Assembly: GCA_932294295.1 (NCBI GenBank)
Contig: OW028576.1
Span: 29,910,747 to 29,974,746, forward strand
DNA length: 64,000 nt
Source of the DNA: Alitta virens
Lineage: Eukaryota > Annelida > Polychaeta > Phyllodocida > Nereididae
Direction: 5' to 3'
Part shown: positions 46,152 to 59,085 of the stretch, one piece after another
Layout of the letters: the number at the start of each line of letters is the position of its first letter
How positions within the stretch are numbered: the first letter of the stretch is position 1
Program-made: the position numbers and the translations under genes
Notes under the pieces: model-generated
What the model was told of the DNA's origin: nothing
The model's input: only the letters and a program-made list of their open reading frames with translations
Database searches by the model: none

Positions 46152-46159
46152 TATAAATA
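46152..46159 (+). promoter_or_regulatory. TATA box of the TSP1-vWA gene
   Basis: tataaata in gagctataaatagcc. A start near 46183, a 5' UTR exon ending at a donor near 46544 (tgag|gtgaga) and an acceptor at 46766 (aacag), 18 nt before the ATG, make a coherent 5' end. The UTR exon limits are inferred. Confidence 0.5.
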
Positions 46160-46783
46160 GCCTCAGCACAATGCAGAGCTCTGCAGGGGGTCCACTTTTG
46201 CTCCATTGTCTTGGTTTCACTAATCCCTGCCAGAATTGGCAGAAAGATGCTGGTAGCAGCCCTGTTTGGGGGAGGTATCACCCCATGGAATGTAGAGTTT
46301 ACTGTGTTGTGATTGGTTGATAATTCCCTCTCAGCTCTGCTGGGGGGAAAACTTCATGAATTGTGTTTTAATACATATACCCTGTGCACATTAAAAAGAT
46401 CAGTTTTCATTTTGCCAGCTGAGGAAGCAAATCCACTCTTGTGTTATTTACTTGTACACTTTGGACTCTGAACATATTGTGCTTACTGCACTTTGGACTC
46501 TGCCCACTTTGGAACTGGGAGAACTTGGATTGCTTCAAGCTGAGGTGAGACTCAGTTGAAAGTCTGCATATTCAAGTCACTCTGACTTTATGCTGTTTAC
46601 TTGGAGATGAGCAGCTTGGACTTGGAAATGTCATTATATTGGAGTCATTAATGACATGGACTTTTACAATATCACAATTTACATATGGAATGTAGAATTT
46701 GTTTGCTGTAAAGTGCATGTTTAGCTTCACCTGTTACATTTGTATTTTTATTTGTACATTTAACAGAACACACAACTTCCAAG

Positions 46784-49357
46784 ATGGCCTACACCATGCA
46801 GTTGACCCTGTGTTTCCTGGCACTTACTATGTGGGGCTGCGAAGCTGGAGCAAGTCCGGAGCATAGTGTAGGAACGGGGCCGCCAATGCCAAGATGTTAT
46901 TGTGAGTCTAAAGCTAAATTCGTCTAGAGCCCAAAACATTTTCAGGCCTTTGGTCACTATAGATGGCCTTGTACAATTAGTTCAAAATTTTATTCAAAAT
47001 AACTTCAAGCTGAAATTGAACCAAAGAATGCCAAAGGAGTTGTAATGGACAACATTTTGGAGTCTTGTGCATTTTGTAGAATTTGTGTCCACTAATGTAA
47101 TCACAAATTAGTGCTGACGAGATATTTGAATTATGTGTAATATTTTAGTGTTCCAATGCCACTGGCCAACATTTCAGTGATCATAAAACCAACTTCTGAT
47201 GGCATATGTAATGATGACATTTAAATATCTTGACAGGGACTTGGGTTTCATGGGGCTCCTGGAGTAGGTGCAGTGTGACATGTGGCAACGGATATCAGAC
47301 CCGTAGCAGAAGGTGTATCAGTCGTGGAAGTTGCCTGGCTGAAAGCCTTCTCCCAGAAAGAGGTAGTCCAGAACGAGATGGTGATATAAATCCTGGACCA
47401 GCCGGTATTCCCTTCCCATCAGGTTGCTATGGTTCATCTATTGACAGAAGGCAATGTGCGATGCCAGCATGCCGTTGTTCCTCAGGTGAGTTGTCAAATC
47501 TACACTGAAAATATTTTTGAATGCTACTAACAGCCGTTAATAATATTTTAGGTCATTTTACAGTGAAAACTGAGTGTTCCCATTTTGCAGTTTTGAGTCA
47601 AACAATTTAGCCAACAAAAGAAACTTAACACAATGATAAATAAGAAGAAGACTAATAATTCAATTCAGTCATCAAAGTCTATAGTCAGTCAGTCAGGAAT
47701 AGGATTAAGTGTTTTGATGGCAATTGCCAAATTATGAAGATGTCCATTATTGTCAAATTTATGTTGTCTTAACTGAGAGGTGGCCCATTCAGCTGGAAAG
47801 ATTCCAGTGCAGCATCAAATAAAACTGAAGAACTATATTTATCCATTATTTTTCAGTTAACGGTGCCTGGTCTGCATGGGGATGCTGGAGCGAATGTCAA
47901 AAAGGCCTTCGTCAGAGACACCGAGTGTGCAACCGACCAATACCTCAAGGATGGGGGTCTTATTGCAAAGGAAGCACAACTCAGGTTGAGAAATGTAAGT
48001 GTCAACATAGCCAAGTGGACCTGTGGCAAAGCCAAATATCAAGTTCTGGATTAGTTCACAGGTTTTTCCTTTTGCATTCAGGTTAACAGGATCTTTTCTG
48101 ATAATCATAACTAAGTAAGATAAGCTCAATTTCTGTTGTTCTAGGCTGTGCTGCTGGACAGGACATAGTATTTGCAATTGACGGTTCTGGAAGCATTCGT
48201 ACACCAAATTTCAATTTGATGGTTTCTGAAGTGAACTCCCTTATTCAGTCCTTTGATCTGGATGCTGGATCAGGACCTGCCGATAAAGTCAGAGTGGGAA
48301 TTGAAGTTTTCAACCATGGACAAATTTTGAAGAAACATCTTAACAACTTCGTTATCCCCACTACACCATACAGTTATCCAAGTGGTGGAACCAATATTGG
48401 AGGAGCTATCTCGTAAGTTTCAAGTTTTTGAAAATAAATTGTAGGTGGACCTTAAGTTATATATTCAAAATTGTAGATATTAGTAGGTTGGATGGCTACA
48501 TGGTTGATATTACGGACACACTGTGGGGAGCCTTAAATGAAAGTCACGTTTTACCTCTGAGATGTTAAAATGAGGGTTTGTATGTGATGAAAGGCTTCTT
48601 TCTTATACATGCTTCAAACCAGCGGAACTATGAAAATATTATGAGAGCCATTATTATGCACAGGGTGGGCACAATAATGCAACTGGATGAAAGGATCAAA
48701 AATTAAATATCTTATTTCAACAGCTGTAAAAAGAAAAGGTTATTGTGGGATGTAATGCATTCAAAAACTGATAAACGCTGGTTGTATATCCATTTTGTAC
48801 TAATTATGAACCTTATCTATCTACCTATATTGCTACGCAAGAAAAAGATGATATGATTACCTAATTATGTAAAATTATCGGTTAAACAGAATTGTTCCTC
48901 ATCATTGATTCCTGGTTGTCAAAGATTTCTTTAGAATCTGCAGTGTTTAATTTATGTGAATTACTGTATTTTAAAACCATAATGTTTCTTATTCAGATAT
49001 GCCCAAACACAGATGTTCAACTTAGGCCGAGCGCAAAACCCTGACACTCTCGTGATCATCACAGATGGCTATTCTTCAAATGCCCAAGCCGCTGCAAATG
49101 TTGCTAAAAATGCTGGCATCAAGATCATCGCAGTTGGAGTAGGCAATAATGTAAACATCAATCATCTCACAAACATCGCATCTAATTCTAGTACTGATTT
49201 ATATCACGCAAACAACTTCTGCCAAATTGGTGACTACCTCAGAAAAAGATTCGACTGCGAAAGTGGTGATCTGATCCAGCCAGCAATATCCAGACGGTGT
49301 GTTCAGTTTACCGGTTTAGCTGCAAAAGGGGTTGAAACTGATTTCGGAAGCTCTTAA
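46784..49357 (+). CDS. Secreted protein with two TSP1 repeats and a vWA domain (coadhesin-like)
   Basis: Exons 46784-46901, 47237-47485, 47857-47994, 48145-48412 and 48997-49357. All introns are GT-AG, phases 1, 1, 1 and 2 agree, total 1134 nt (377 aa). Residues 1-21 form a signal peptide (MAYTMQLTLCFLALTMWGC). TSP1 repeat 1 (about 41-120) has WVSWGSWSRCSVTCGNG and a roughly 28-residue insertion (ERGSPERDGDINPGPAG). TSP1 repeat 2 (124-168) starts WSAWGCWSEC. The vWA domain (about 173-355) has a complete MIDAS: DGSGS 181-185, T251 and D281. No membrane span follows, so it is probably extracellular. TSP1-vWA proteins such as cnidarian coadhesin act in matrix or mucus adhesion; that role is inferred. 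The ATG is the first before the signal peptide. AATAAA occurs at about 49580. Confidence 0.88.
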
Positions 49358-49578
49358 TTTCATTCGAATGTTCACCATGAAATCTCATTTACTTGATATC
49401 CTATTATACTAATTACAGGCAATGTATATGACAACAGTTGCATTACCTCTAAAATGTGTAAAAGGACATTGTGTTAGTGTCAGAACCTAATTATTTTTTG
49501 CTATTTATTTGTATGGTAATCATGAGAATCACTGATATTGCTGATAAACTACTTTCAATTTTTTTTTTTTTTTCATGA

Positions 49579-49584
49579 AATAAA
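49579..49584 (+). terminator. Polyadenylation signal of the TSP1-vWA gene
   Basis: AATAAA in catgaaataaaggattt, about 220 bp after the stop. Confidence 0.6.
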
Positions 49585-49933
49585 GGATTTCGACTTTATG
49601 TAGATAGTTTCTTTTTTCTCTGGTATATAACAGATTGTTTTATTATATGATTTTTTTAAATCTTAACAAAGAGCTGATTATAGCACTTTGATACAATAAT
49701 GCACAGTGAAACATGATTTTTAGTCCGTTTTTTATTTCTGAATAAACTTTGAATCATCATTTAGTAATTTGTGTGAATCTGCAAAAATGAATGCGGAAAA
49801 TTCATGAAAAATGCATGATTTTCAAGCAGGATCTATCCAGGAACAGAAATTATCTATATACTAATATATGCCTAGTTGGGAACCATTAATAGTTATAAAA
49901 AATTTTCTTTTGATAATAATTATGACTTGATAA

Positions 49934-52070
49934 GTGAATTTAGAAAAAAATAAGCGACTTGGTGGGGTGTCAATTCTCATTAGGTCACATATAGATTATG
50001 TAGAAAGGCCCGAACTTAAAATATTTGATGAAGGGAAATTTGAGTCCATTTTTCTTGAAATCTCACAGAAGGGAAGGAAAAACATAGTTGTGGGTGAAGT
50101 GTACAGAGTGCCTGGTACCAATGAAAACGAGTTTATTGAAAAATATGAGAGCATAGTAAGTAAGATAAGAGCGGAGAAAAAGAAGGCGATAATAGGTACA
50201 GATCAAAATCTGGACTATCTCAAGATTAACTCTCATGCTAACACCATGAATTTTTTTAAAATGAATTTAGATAATTGCCTTATTCCAACTATGTATAAAC
50301 CAACACGGGTGACCCATTTATGTTTATGTGGATTTAGACTTTTATCAGAATATTAAATCCTTTATTGTTAAAACTGATATTTCCGATCATTATGTATGCA
50401 TAACTTCTATACAAAATCATATATTGAAAGAAAATAGCAATAAAAAATTTGCAATTCGTAAAATAACAGATGATGTTAGGAAAAACATGAATGCTAGTTT
50501 GTGTAATCGAAATTGGCATGAATTAAATTACATGTCAGTACATAATGCAAGTGAGAAATTAATTTCTGAAATACAAGTAGTTATGAACCATTATGCTCCA
50601 TGTAAAACAATCAAACGTGATTGTACAAAATATAAGCTTATTGTTCCATGGATGACAGCAGGGTTAAAAAATCGTCCAGTAGATGTCGCTTAATGTATAA
50701 AAATGTAGCTAGGAAACCTAGAAATTCACCTGATTTTCTCAACTATAAACGATATCGTAATATGATAAACATTTTGAGAAGGAAAGCTAAATTAGCTTAT
50801 TATAATAAACTTATACAAGAAAATAGACAAAACAGTAAAAAGCTTTGGAATATTTTGAATAAAATTACTGGTAAAAACATTGATAAAAAATATGTATCAG
50901 CTGAAATATTAGTTAATGGTATAAAGGAACATAATGCATGCACTATAAGTAACGCATATGCTAAGCATTATAGTGAGGTTGGAAAATTATTAGCAAACAA
51001 TATAGAAAAAAAAGGAGGAATAAAAGATCCTATGCTCAATATGAAAAATCGTATAGAAAATAACTTGTTTTCTTTATCCAACTACAACTCAGGAAATAGA
51101 AAAACTTATTAAAAATTTGAAAAATAAGGACAGTAGCGGTTATGATGAAATCTCAAATAAAATACTAAAGAAAATATATCCTGGAATTATTAAAGCACTA
51201 GAAATTATCTTTAATAAATCTATAGAAGAAGGAGCATTTCCCAACAACATGAAACTAGCAATTGTTAAACCACTTTATAAGGGTAAGAATAAGACAGAAA
51301 TAGTTAATTATAGGCCAATCTCACTATTGCTAGTCATTTCAAAATTTTAGAAAAATTTTTTAATATAAGAATGGTAAATTTTTTGCAAAAATATAAAGTA
51401 CTGACTGAAAGTCAATATGGTTTTAGGTATGGTGGCAGTACAACTGACGCAATGTTAGATTTCACAGGTAATGTTTTGGAAAATAGCAATAGAGGTTGTT
51501 ACACTATTAGTCTGTTTCTTGACATGTCAAAGCATTTGACAGTATTAGCCATGCTACATTGTTTAGAAAACTAGAATTCTATGGGATTAGAGGCAATGTG
51601 TTAGCCTGGTTTAAAAGTTATTTGTTGAACAGACAGATTAAAGTAAAATATAGAAATGTCCTCTCTGAAACATATGAAATGACCTACGGTACCCCACAAG
51701 GTTCAGTGCTTGGGCCGCTCATGTACATTATTTTAGCAAATGATTTAGTTAAAATCTTAAGGTGTTGTAACTGTGTCACTTTTGCTACTGTGTTTGCATC
51801 GGGGAGTAATCTGAGGTTTTTATACCAGAAAGTTAATTCAGATTTATATAGATTAACTGAATGACAGTAACTCTCTTACCCTTAATATAGACAAATCAAA
51901 ATACATTATATTTAGACCAAGAAGAAAGAAGGAAATTAATTTTAAGGGTAGTATTAGGGTTGGAGGAAAGGAAATTTCCCTTGGTGAGGAGTTGTGTAAA
52001 AAGCAGAGGCTTTTTAATCCAGTTGAGATGATGACCCAAAATATGATTAATGTATAAATCAGCATGAAGC
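49934..52070 (+). pseudogene. LINE ORF2 remnant: endonuclease and reverse transcriptase
   Basis: In order: endonuclease pieces (KRLGGVSILIRSHID, VVGEVYRVPGTN, AIIGTDQNLDYL where GDFN is expected, and after a frameshift VKTDISDHYVC); a linker with SKKLWNILNKITGK; and reverse transcriptase pieces (KDSSGYDEISNKILKKI, KPLYKGKNKTEIVNYRPIS, SQYGFRYGGSTTDA, LFLDMSK, YGTPQGSVLGPLMYIILAND). The catalytic FADD is altered (FATVFASGSN). Frameshifts occur at about 50330, 50670, 51110, 51345, 51560 and 51860. The end (SKYIIFRPRRKKEIN) is near 51930. It starts about 580 bp after the vWA stop and is clearly dead. Confidence 0.8.
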
Positions 52071-53985
52071 AAGTTTAGGTATGTGTCAGACATGATGGGT
52101 ATGTCTGAACATGTCAAGATTAATGCAATGAATATAGGTGTGTCAAAATGTGTTATCAATTGTGAATATAGTAAAGCACAGTTGTGCAATGTACAGTTAG
52201 ACTATAAGCAAATATGAAATGTCAGTTAAGAGTGTGTTTGTATATATGTATAATGTGTTGGTCTGCTGGAGGAATTCCTTTGTAGCTCTTGTTGGGGACA
52301 ATGGGGCCGTTGGACAAAGGACTTGAGGAGCATAGTCCTGACAAAGGAGGAGGGACTGTAGGGGTCAGCCAGAGGTCTTGACTGTATTGGACAATGGTCA
52401 CTTGGCACCTGGGTACAAAGGCTACCTTGAGTGTATGGCTTTGACACCCCTTGGGGAGCAGGTACAAAGACCTGGCTCAACAGGCTGGGATTGCTAATGG
52501 TGGGAATGCAGGACCACTGACCATTGTCTAGCACCAATGCATTTTAGGCATCTGAGTTGCCATGGTTTAATGAGCATCCTAATGCAGGTGTGGGGCAAAA
52601 CACACTGGGGGAGGTCTGGAAATATTCTGGCAAATACCAACTAGGGGAGATGAGGAAAGTAGGAATTGTATTTAAATGTGAGTGTTATTATTGGATGTGG
52701 GCCTCCAGCCAATTGTGGCAGGGCCTGGATTCTGGGAGGGGCCATGAAGCCCTGACTGGTATAAATGAATAAACATGTGGGAAGAGAGGCATCTTTGAAT
52801 TGAGCCAATCTGACTAGTCTGACCCAAAACTCATGACTTTGTTATTATTGTGTTGAACCAAGGAATTGGACTTATGCTGCTGAGCTACAGCAATACTCTA
52901 CATGGAATCTTACAACCCAGGACACAGGATACTTTACAATAAGATAAATACAAATTTGAGTCATTTTGTTGCTCATGTGAAATGATTTGCAAATGAAAGA
53001 TAGCCTTGTAACCGGAGAATATAATGCTTAACGTGGAAATGATAATGTCAATTATCTTTGCAAGGCTGTTACCTAGTGAATAGCAAAATTTTAAGGGCAG
53101 CTGCAGAGCCTATCAAAGTTGGGAGGGGGGCCAATATTGAATAGCTGCCCGGACATTAATACATCATTATGTAACAATAGTGATGACGTCACAATTTTCA
53201 ACACAACTCTCATTGTAAAAAGGCTAGAAAATGATAATGATAACAATAACACTATTGTCATTCCTGCACATTCCCTCGTGTTTGCCCAGTAGCCCTCGCA
53301 AGGCTCGTGCTGCTTTGCTAGCACTTGGGCTGCTGGACATCAGCTCGGGGCCACTCAAACAGCATAACACCCTCTATTTCTGAAATAGAGTTATTGTTAT
53401 TCTTTTCCAGAAATTGGACAGACCACGTGATCAGCTGGAAGTATCAGTTTAGTGCGGGCTTAAGGCATCTTTAAACTGACTTAACTGCTACTTAACTGCT
53501 ACTTAAAATCTGCATCACATAAATGCCTTTAACTTATTGTAAATTCCTTATGCATTTTGGACAAAGTTTGTGCAAATAAAGCTTATTCTATGATTGTAGT
53601 TACATAATTGTTGCTAATAAATTTGTTGTTCGCCTTCTGGTGTTTGTAATATTTCGTTTTAATGTAGAATCGCCTGATGAGGTTTCTATTTATATTACTG
53701 TTATTGCAGGGGATAGAAAAACAAGTGACCCACATAATATGTATTACAAACATGATTGTAAAGTATTATAACAAGTCCCAAAGATATTTATTCCTAATTA
53801 GCCCATCATGTGCACAAATACAGGAAATAAACTTAGTAGAGCCCTAATCCACCTCTCAAGATATATTAATAATTATCAAATTGGTACATTATTGAACCAA
53901 TTGACAGTTTAATGTAGTGATGTACACATTTGCAGCCAGCAATTGAATTTTTAGTTTGTCAAATAACTAGCATAATAATTACAGC
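52071..53985. other. No gene recognised
   Basis: A moderately GC-rich stretch at 52260-52830 has short frames on both strands but no motif. It may be an unrecognised repeat. The rest is AT-rich. Confidence 0.45.
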
Positions 53986-53990
53986 CAAAT

Positions 53991-54180
53991 TCATAGACGA
54001 AGTTGGAAACCAATCTCCTAGACTTTGAAGCTAAACTAAGATGTCATGTGAAATTGTGAATCCAAGAGTCTCATTGGCCATTGGCTGAGGGATTGCGTTA
54101 ACCAATGAGATTCCTGGATTCAAATGACGTCCCCTGGAGTTGAGCATTAAATCAATTTCCAACTCTATGAATTTGGCTGT
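53991..54180. mobile_element. 190-bp foldback MITE
   Basis: acagccaaattcatag...agttggaaa on the left pairs with tttccaactctatgaatttggctgt on the right. The interior also has inverted words (gaatcc aagagtctcattgg / ccaatgagattcctggattc). A related, more decayed copy lies at 54659-54830. Confidence 0.75.
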
Positions 54181-54658
54181 TATATAATCATTGAGCTAGC
54201 CTACTTCTAAAGTACTGGGGCATAATTCAAGCACCTGTGGCATGACAAAAAGGTATATTGTCTAAGTGGCAGTTAACAGAGGCTGTAGTCTATGTTGCTT
54301 CTAGGCATATTCAGGACCCGCATTATTGAATATACCCTTAATAATAATATTGCACTATGAACTTTGGTTGGTTCCGTTTGTGCCATTGATTGGCTGAGAG
54401 ACGGATAAATTATTTTTTATTGGCGATGACGGTCGGCGATCATTCCTGTCTTATTGAGGTCAAATAGAAAAGGATAATTTTCGGAAATAGTGTAAACCGT
54501 GACCCATCGCTACCTAAAATTCATGTAAACTTATCAGTTTATCATCCAATGTCGTCCATATATATTTTTTGTTGGGATAAGAAAGCTTGATTTTGATTTA
54601 ACACCAAAGATGTCTAAATAAAAAACCAGCATATTTCTCAGGGTATGCAAACATATTA

Positions 54659-54830
54659 TAGAGTTGGAAACAAACCTGATAAACTTGGAAGCTAAACTCC
54701 AGATGACATCATGTGAATCTAGGACTTACATTGGCTCAGGCGGTTCCTCAACCAATAAGATTTGTGGACTCGCATGGCATCCTCTGGAGTTTAGCTTTTC
54801 CAAGTCTACAATACTGACTCTAAACAAGTT
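54659..54830. mobile_element. Second, diverged copy of the 53991 foldback element
   Basis: Shares agagttggaaac, gctaaactccagatgacatc, ccaataagatt and cctctggagtttagc in the same order. Confidence 0.6.
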
Positions 54831-54837
54831 GTGGTAG

Positions 54838-55012
54838 TGGTGGTGGATTAGGGCTTTATGTCCTGTATTTCTGCACCTGATGGTCTAATTAGGACAAGTA
54901 GGGACCATGGCAATGTGACGAAGGAAGAAACAGCCATCCAACATAGGCTCGACCGGGAATTGAACCCGGGACCAGTGGTTGGAAGCCCAGAGCGCTACCT
55001 TGGAGCTAATCC
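54838..55012 (-). mobile_element. tRNA-derived SINE, minus orientation
   Basis: Read in reverse complement: gcgctctgggcttccaacca, box B ggttcaattcccggtcgagc, body with tcattgccatgg-like words, and tail aaagccctaatccacc. Same family as 55954-56134 and 58784-58971. Confidence 0.85.
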
Positions 55013-55941
55013 CCCACCTTTTATTTACCAGTGGAAACATAAACTAGGCTGAATACGAAAACTGAACTTAATATCTGAATATTGGCCTATTTTACTAAAC
55101 TACATCAGGTTATGTAAGACATAAATTTAGAATATTATGGCAAGCACTGACTTGTTTGCAACAAAAATTTGTGCCAACTTATTTTCCACACTGTGACTCG
55201 CATATCAAATGAGACTTCCCCAAAATACACAAAAACCTGCCCTAGAACTCTTAATATTTTCTTAAATTGAGAAAAAATTACTAGTACCAAAAGATTGTGT
55301 TTGGACTACTCAACTTAATTTTTCCCTCACAGCCTTCAAGTACCAAATGGAAAAGTCTTCATTACAGTCCACAACAACTGCTGACATCAACCCCAAAATT
55401 AGGTTAAGGGGTTAGGGGAAATTGGCAATGACATCTTACCCCTGTGAACTGTCACTCCTCTACACCAACTGTTCGTTTTTCAAGAGAATAAGGAAACATT
55501 ATTATTAGACAAGAATATACTATTCATCGATTGTATTAATAACATTGTTACAGTAATAATTATGTGGAATAACTTAAATTTTCACTTGATTTTGAGAGAG
55601 AACATGTCACAGCTGTCTCCTGTGTTTGTACACTTCATGCTTCATTTCTAAAAGAAACAAAACGATACTCAAGATAGCATTGCAAAGTATCTGACATAAT
55701 TAAGATTAATCAAAACAGTTTATAGGGCTGGTCAGTTCACATGTGACCTAGGGCCCAGAAGTAATAGTGCAATGCATGATGTCATCATTGCACAATACCA
55801 GACAACATCACCAGTAATTAAGCTGTAGTGATCTCATCCATTGTTTTGAAATTTCTGGGTCTAAGGTCACAAGAGAACTGACCAGGTGGCCAAAACCAAG
55901 TGCAATAAAAAAAGAAAAGAAAAAAAAAAGCTTTGGGCTTT
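55013..55941. other. No gene
   Basis: AT-rich. An A-rich tract near 55903-55930 precedes the next SINE. Confidence 0.5.
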
Positions 55942-55953
55942 CAGTGTAAGGTG

Positions 55954-56134
55954 TGGGCCTGGCTCCGAGGTAGCGCTCTGGGCTTCCGACCACTGGGTCC
56001 CGGGTTCAATTCCCGGTCGAGCCTATGTTGGATGGCTGTTTCACCTCTCGTCTCATTGCCATGGTCTCTGCCTGTCCTAATTAGCCCAACTGGTGCAGAA
56101 ATACAGGACGTAAAGCCCTAATCACCCACACCTA
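55954..56134 (+). mobile_element. tRNA-derived SINE with 12-bp target-site duplication
   Basis: cagtgtaaggtg flanks it at 55942-55953 and 56135-56146. It has box-A-like ggctccgaggtagcg, box B ggttcaattcc, and the tail aaagccctaatcacccac. It is not a functional tRNA gene, because the acceptor halves do not pair and the sequence runs on into the SINE body. Confidence 0.9.
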
Positions 56135-56146
56135 CAGTGTAAGGTG

Positions 56147-58769
56147 ACATTACACTCCAGTCAGTTTAAAGAAGTGGCTGTAAAACCCTCATGATGTCAC
56201 AGATGAAAAAGAAAAATGAGAAAGACTATTCTACTTAATTATTATAATGGTAATGAGGTAGACAATGACTTGGAACAATTTTAATGTTTTTTTATCTTTT
56301 TGATTGTTGTTCCAGTGATCATCGTTATTCAGCCCATTGTCCTAAAATAAAATTAATGCAATAATTTATGTTCACTTTGAAATATTTTTGCAACTTTGAT
56401 TACTTAAAATAGATTTTGAATACATGTACAAACATGCCAAAATTCGAACAATTCAAGGATTTCTGTGCAAAGCGTAAATTTAGATCAAGATTACCAAATA
56501 TCAAAAAGTGCCTCAATTTTGTGTCATTAATTCAAATACATGTAGTGTTATGCAAATGTGCTACTTTGTAAAATACTTTTTTGCATATTTTTATCATGAA
56601 ATGGGCATAGGACATGCATTTTTATAATTGAGGTCATGTATTGACACTTTGACATGAAGTGCTGTGCTTAAAATACAGATGAGGCGATGAATTAAGAGGA
56701 GCTTAGGCTCATCCTGAATAATTGGATTGGAGATAAAAAAAAGGCTACTACTTTCTGTAATGGGAGTTTGGCTTGATCAACTTGTATGATCAGAAACAGA
56801 CGCTATGATGAGATGATAAAGCACGGTCAAATGTACCGATCCACAGCAAAAAAGTTTCATAAAAACGGACCAAACAGATGACTGTTTTTTAAACAGTTCT
56901 TGGCTTCACCCAGTTATAGTTTTGAATTTCTTTGTTATTATTGAATGAGTCATTTCATGTCATATAAAATATAAATGTTTTATATAAATAGCAACTTAAT
57001 GTCTCCTGGAACTGAGTGGCTGGCGGCACATTGACGAAACTGCTTCCGTGTGTGTATGACTTTGTACATTTGTATATTTGTAAATATCTACTATTGTATG
57101 TCACTTCATATTGTATGTCACTTCATATTGTATGTCAACATTCCCATCTCATATTGTATATCACTTCATATTGTTTACCATATTGATAGCAGTTAAGAGT
57201 ACATCATGTATATATATATCTATATATCTTAATTAGTGTCTAGTATTGTTATTGAACCTGAATTGTTGTGCTAAAACTATTTGTTGGTGCTTTTTAAACA
57301 GTATTATTACTATTATTTGTTTAGTTCCGGGTGCTTTAGAATTTTTTAGACAGACTATGTAGTGTTGATTAGTATTAGTTGATTAGTATATTAGTCATAA
57401 TATAGCTCCACTTATTTAATTATTTTAACTGTTGATCCATGTATTTCTATTATTTTTTTATTTTTATTTTTTTGCCATTTATAATTTTGTCATGCTGACA
57501 CATGTATCAATTTGATATTTTGCTGTCAATAAAAATCTATATATAAGAGTTAATTATGTTATCTCAAGTAATTGCCCTTGATGTAACAGTCAAGGTCATC
57601 CATGACCTGGAACATTCACCCCAGGATATCCAATGTATCAACCAAACTTGGTGAAGATCTGATAATTCAGTCATGACCCAGATAACATTCCAAATCAACC
57701 CAGATAACATCATGCTGCAATAAACAAGACCTCTTTAATTTTATTTTTTTCGCTTACTTTAAAGGGGCCTCATCTATACAGCAATGAAGAGTAAAAAGAG
57801 TAAATTGTCCATTCATTTAAGAATGCAAGAAAACCAACCTTTAATGGAGTAATTTGAGGTTTTTAGTGCAGCTGAATTTAAATTTGCTGCTGTTGCTGAG
57901 TCAGCTGCTTGCTATCTGGGTAAAGCTGTACAGGTTGTTTTCTACTAGGAATTTGTTATAAACAAGTGTTTGTGAGCTTATGGGATGTCTCATCAACATA
58001 GAGAAGCCAAAGAAAGTGTTTACAGACACATAAGGAAAATAATAAAGGTTGACAGGCATTCAAACATTAAGGAAAACTTTGCTACAGGAATTTGAGTCAG
58101 TGCTATAAATAGCTTGGGGTGAAATAGCAGCATAGCAGAACAACTGTCAATGGCCAGTGACCATGTGCTCTGGTCAAAAAGATTGTCAAATTATGTGGAT
58201 ACCATTGGGTTTATTCATCTTATTGAGGCAGAATGATGATATATGGTAGGTAATCTAGCTATAGAAGACAGAATATGAGAATAGCCAGCTAACTCATTTC
58301 AAGGGATACAACCCCTTAAATTTTTTTATCTTCGCTCGCTGTTGTGTATGGCGACTACGAAAAAATATGTGACGTACAATTCTGTTGCTCTTTTTATTTA
58401 TTGGATTGTCGTCAATTGAAATTTGAGAAATTTGACTTTTGAATTGCCCTGTGACCTTGAGATGTTGATCAAGATCACTGAAGTTGGGACAAATCTACTG
58501 TCCTACCCCATGTAGTAATTCAATATCAAAAATGAAGATCTTCACCATAGAGTATGGCAGATGTCAGTGTACCACGTTCACTTTGGCCTTTCGAACTCAA
58601 GCATTACATGATAGTGGCATTTCATGACTATGGAATGCAGGGCAGTACATAGCAGAAAATGTCAGAATGGCATGACAAAGTCAGATTTTATAAAGCTTAA
58701 CAAACATAGAGGACATCTGCAAGAAAAAAATGTGTGTGGCTTTCTAAAAGGAAGCATTCGAATGCCTAG
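56147..58769. other. No gene; AT-rich with retroposon-like 3' sequence
   Basis: 57090-57190 repeats ttgtatgtcacttcata several times and 57410-57545 ends gctgtcaataaaaatct, resembling a LINE 3' UTR. No coding remains. The stretch 57590-57720 contains iterated cccagataacatc words. Confidence 0.45.
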
Positions 58770-58783
58770 CTCTCCCTATTCCT

Positions 58784-58971
58784 AGGGCGGGGGCCTAGCT
58801 GAGAGGTAGCGCTCTGGGCTTCCAACCGCTGGGTCCCGGGTTCGATTCCCGGTCGAGCCTACGTTGGATGGCGGTTTCATCCTTCGTCTCATTGCCATGG
58901 TCTCTGCCTGTCCTAATTAGCCCATCAGGTGCAGAACTACAGGACGTAAAGCCCTAATCACCCACCCACAA
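58784..58971 (+). mobile_element. tRNA-derived SINE with 14-bp target-site duplication
   Basis: ctctccctattcct flanks it at 58770-58783 and 58972-58985. Box A tagctgagagg at 58796-58806 and a perfect box B ggttcgattcc at 58839-58849 are intact, so it is the best-preserved and probably youngest copy here. Confidence 0.93.
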
Positions 58972-59085
58972 CTCTCCCTATTCCTTATAGCTATATAATA
59001 TGACCCTCGCAATTAAATAAAAAATGTCATAAAGCAACATCCATGCACTCATGCATTCATCCCCATGTCATATGCATGGATATTT

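Noticed and set aside
55963..58860. tRNA genes at the SINE heads
   Set aside because: Box A and B are present but no cloverleaf with a paired acceptor stem forms, and the sequence continues into a shared SINE body flanked by target duplications.
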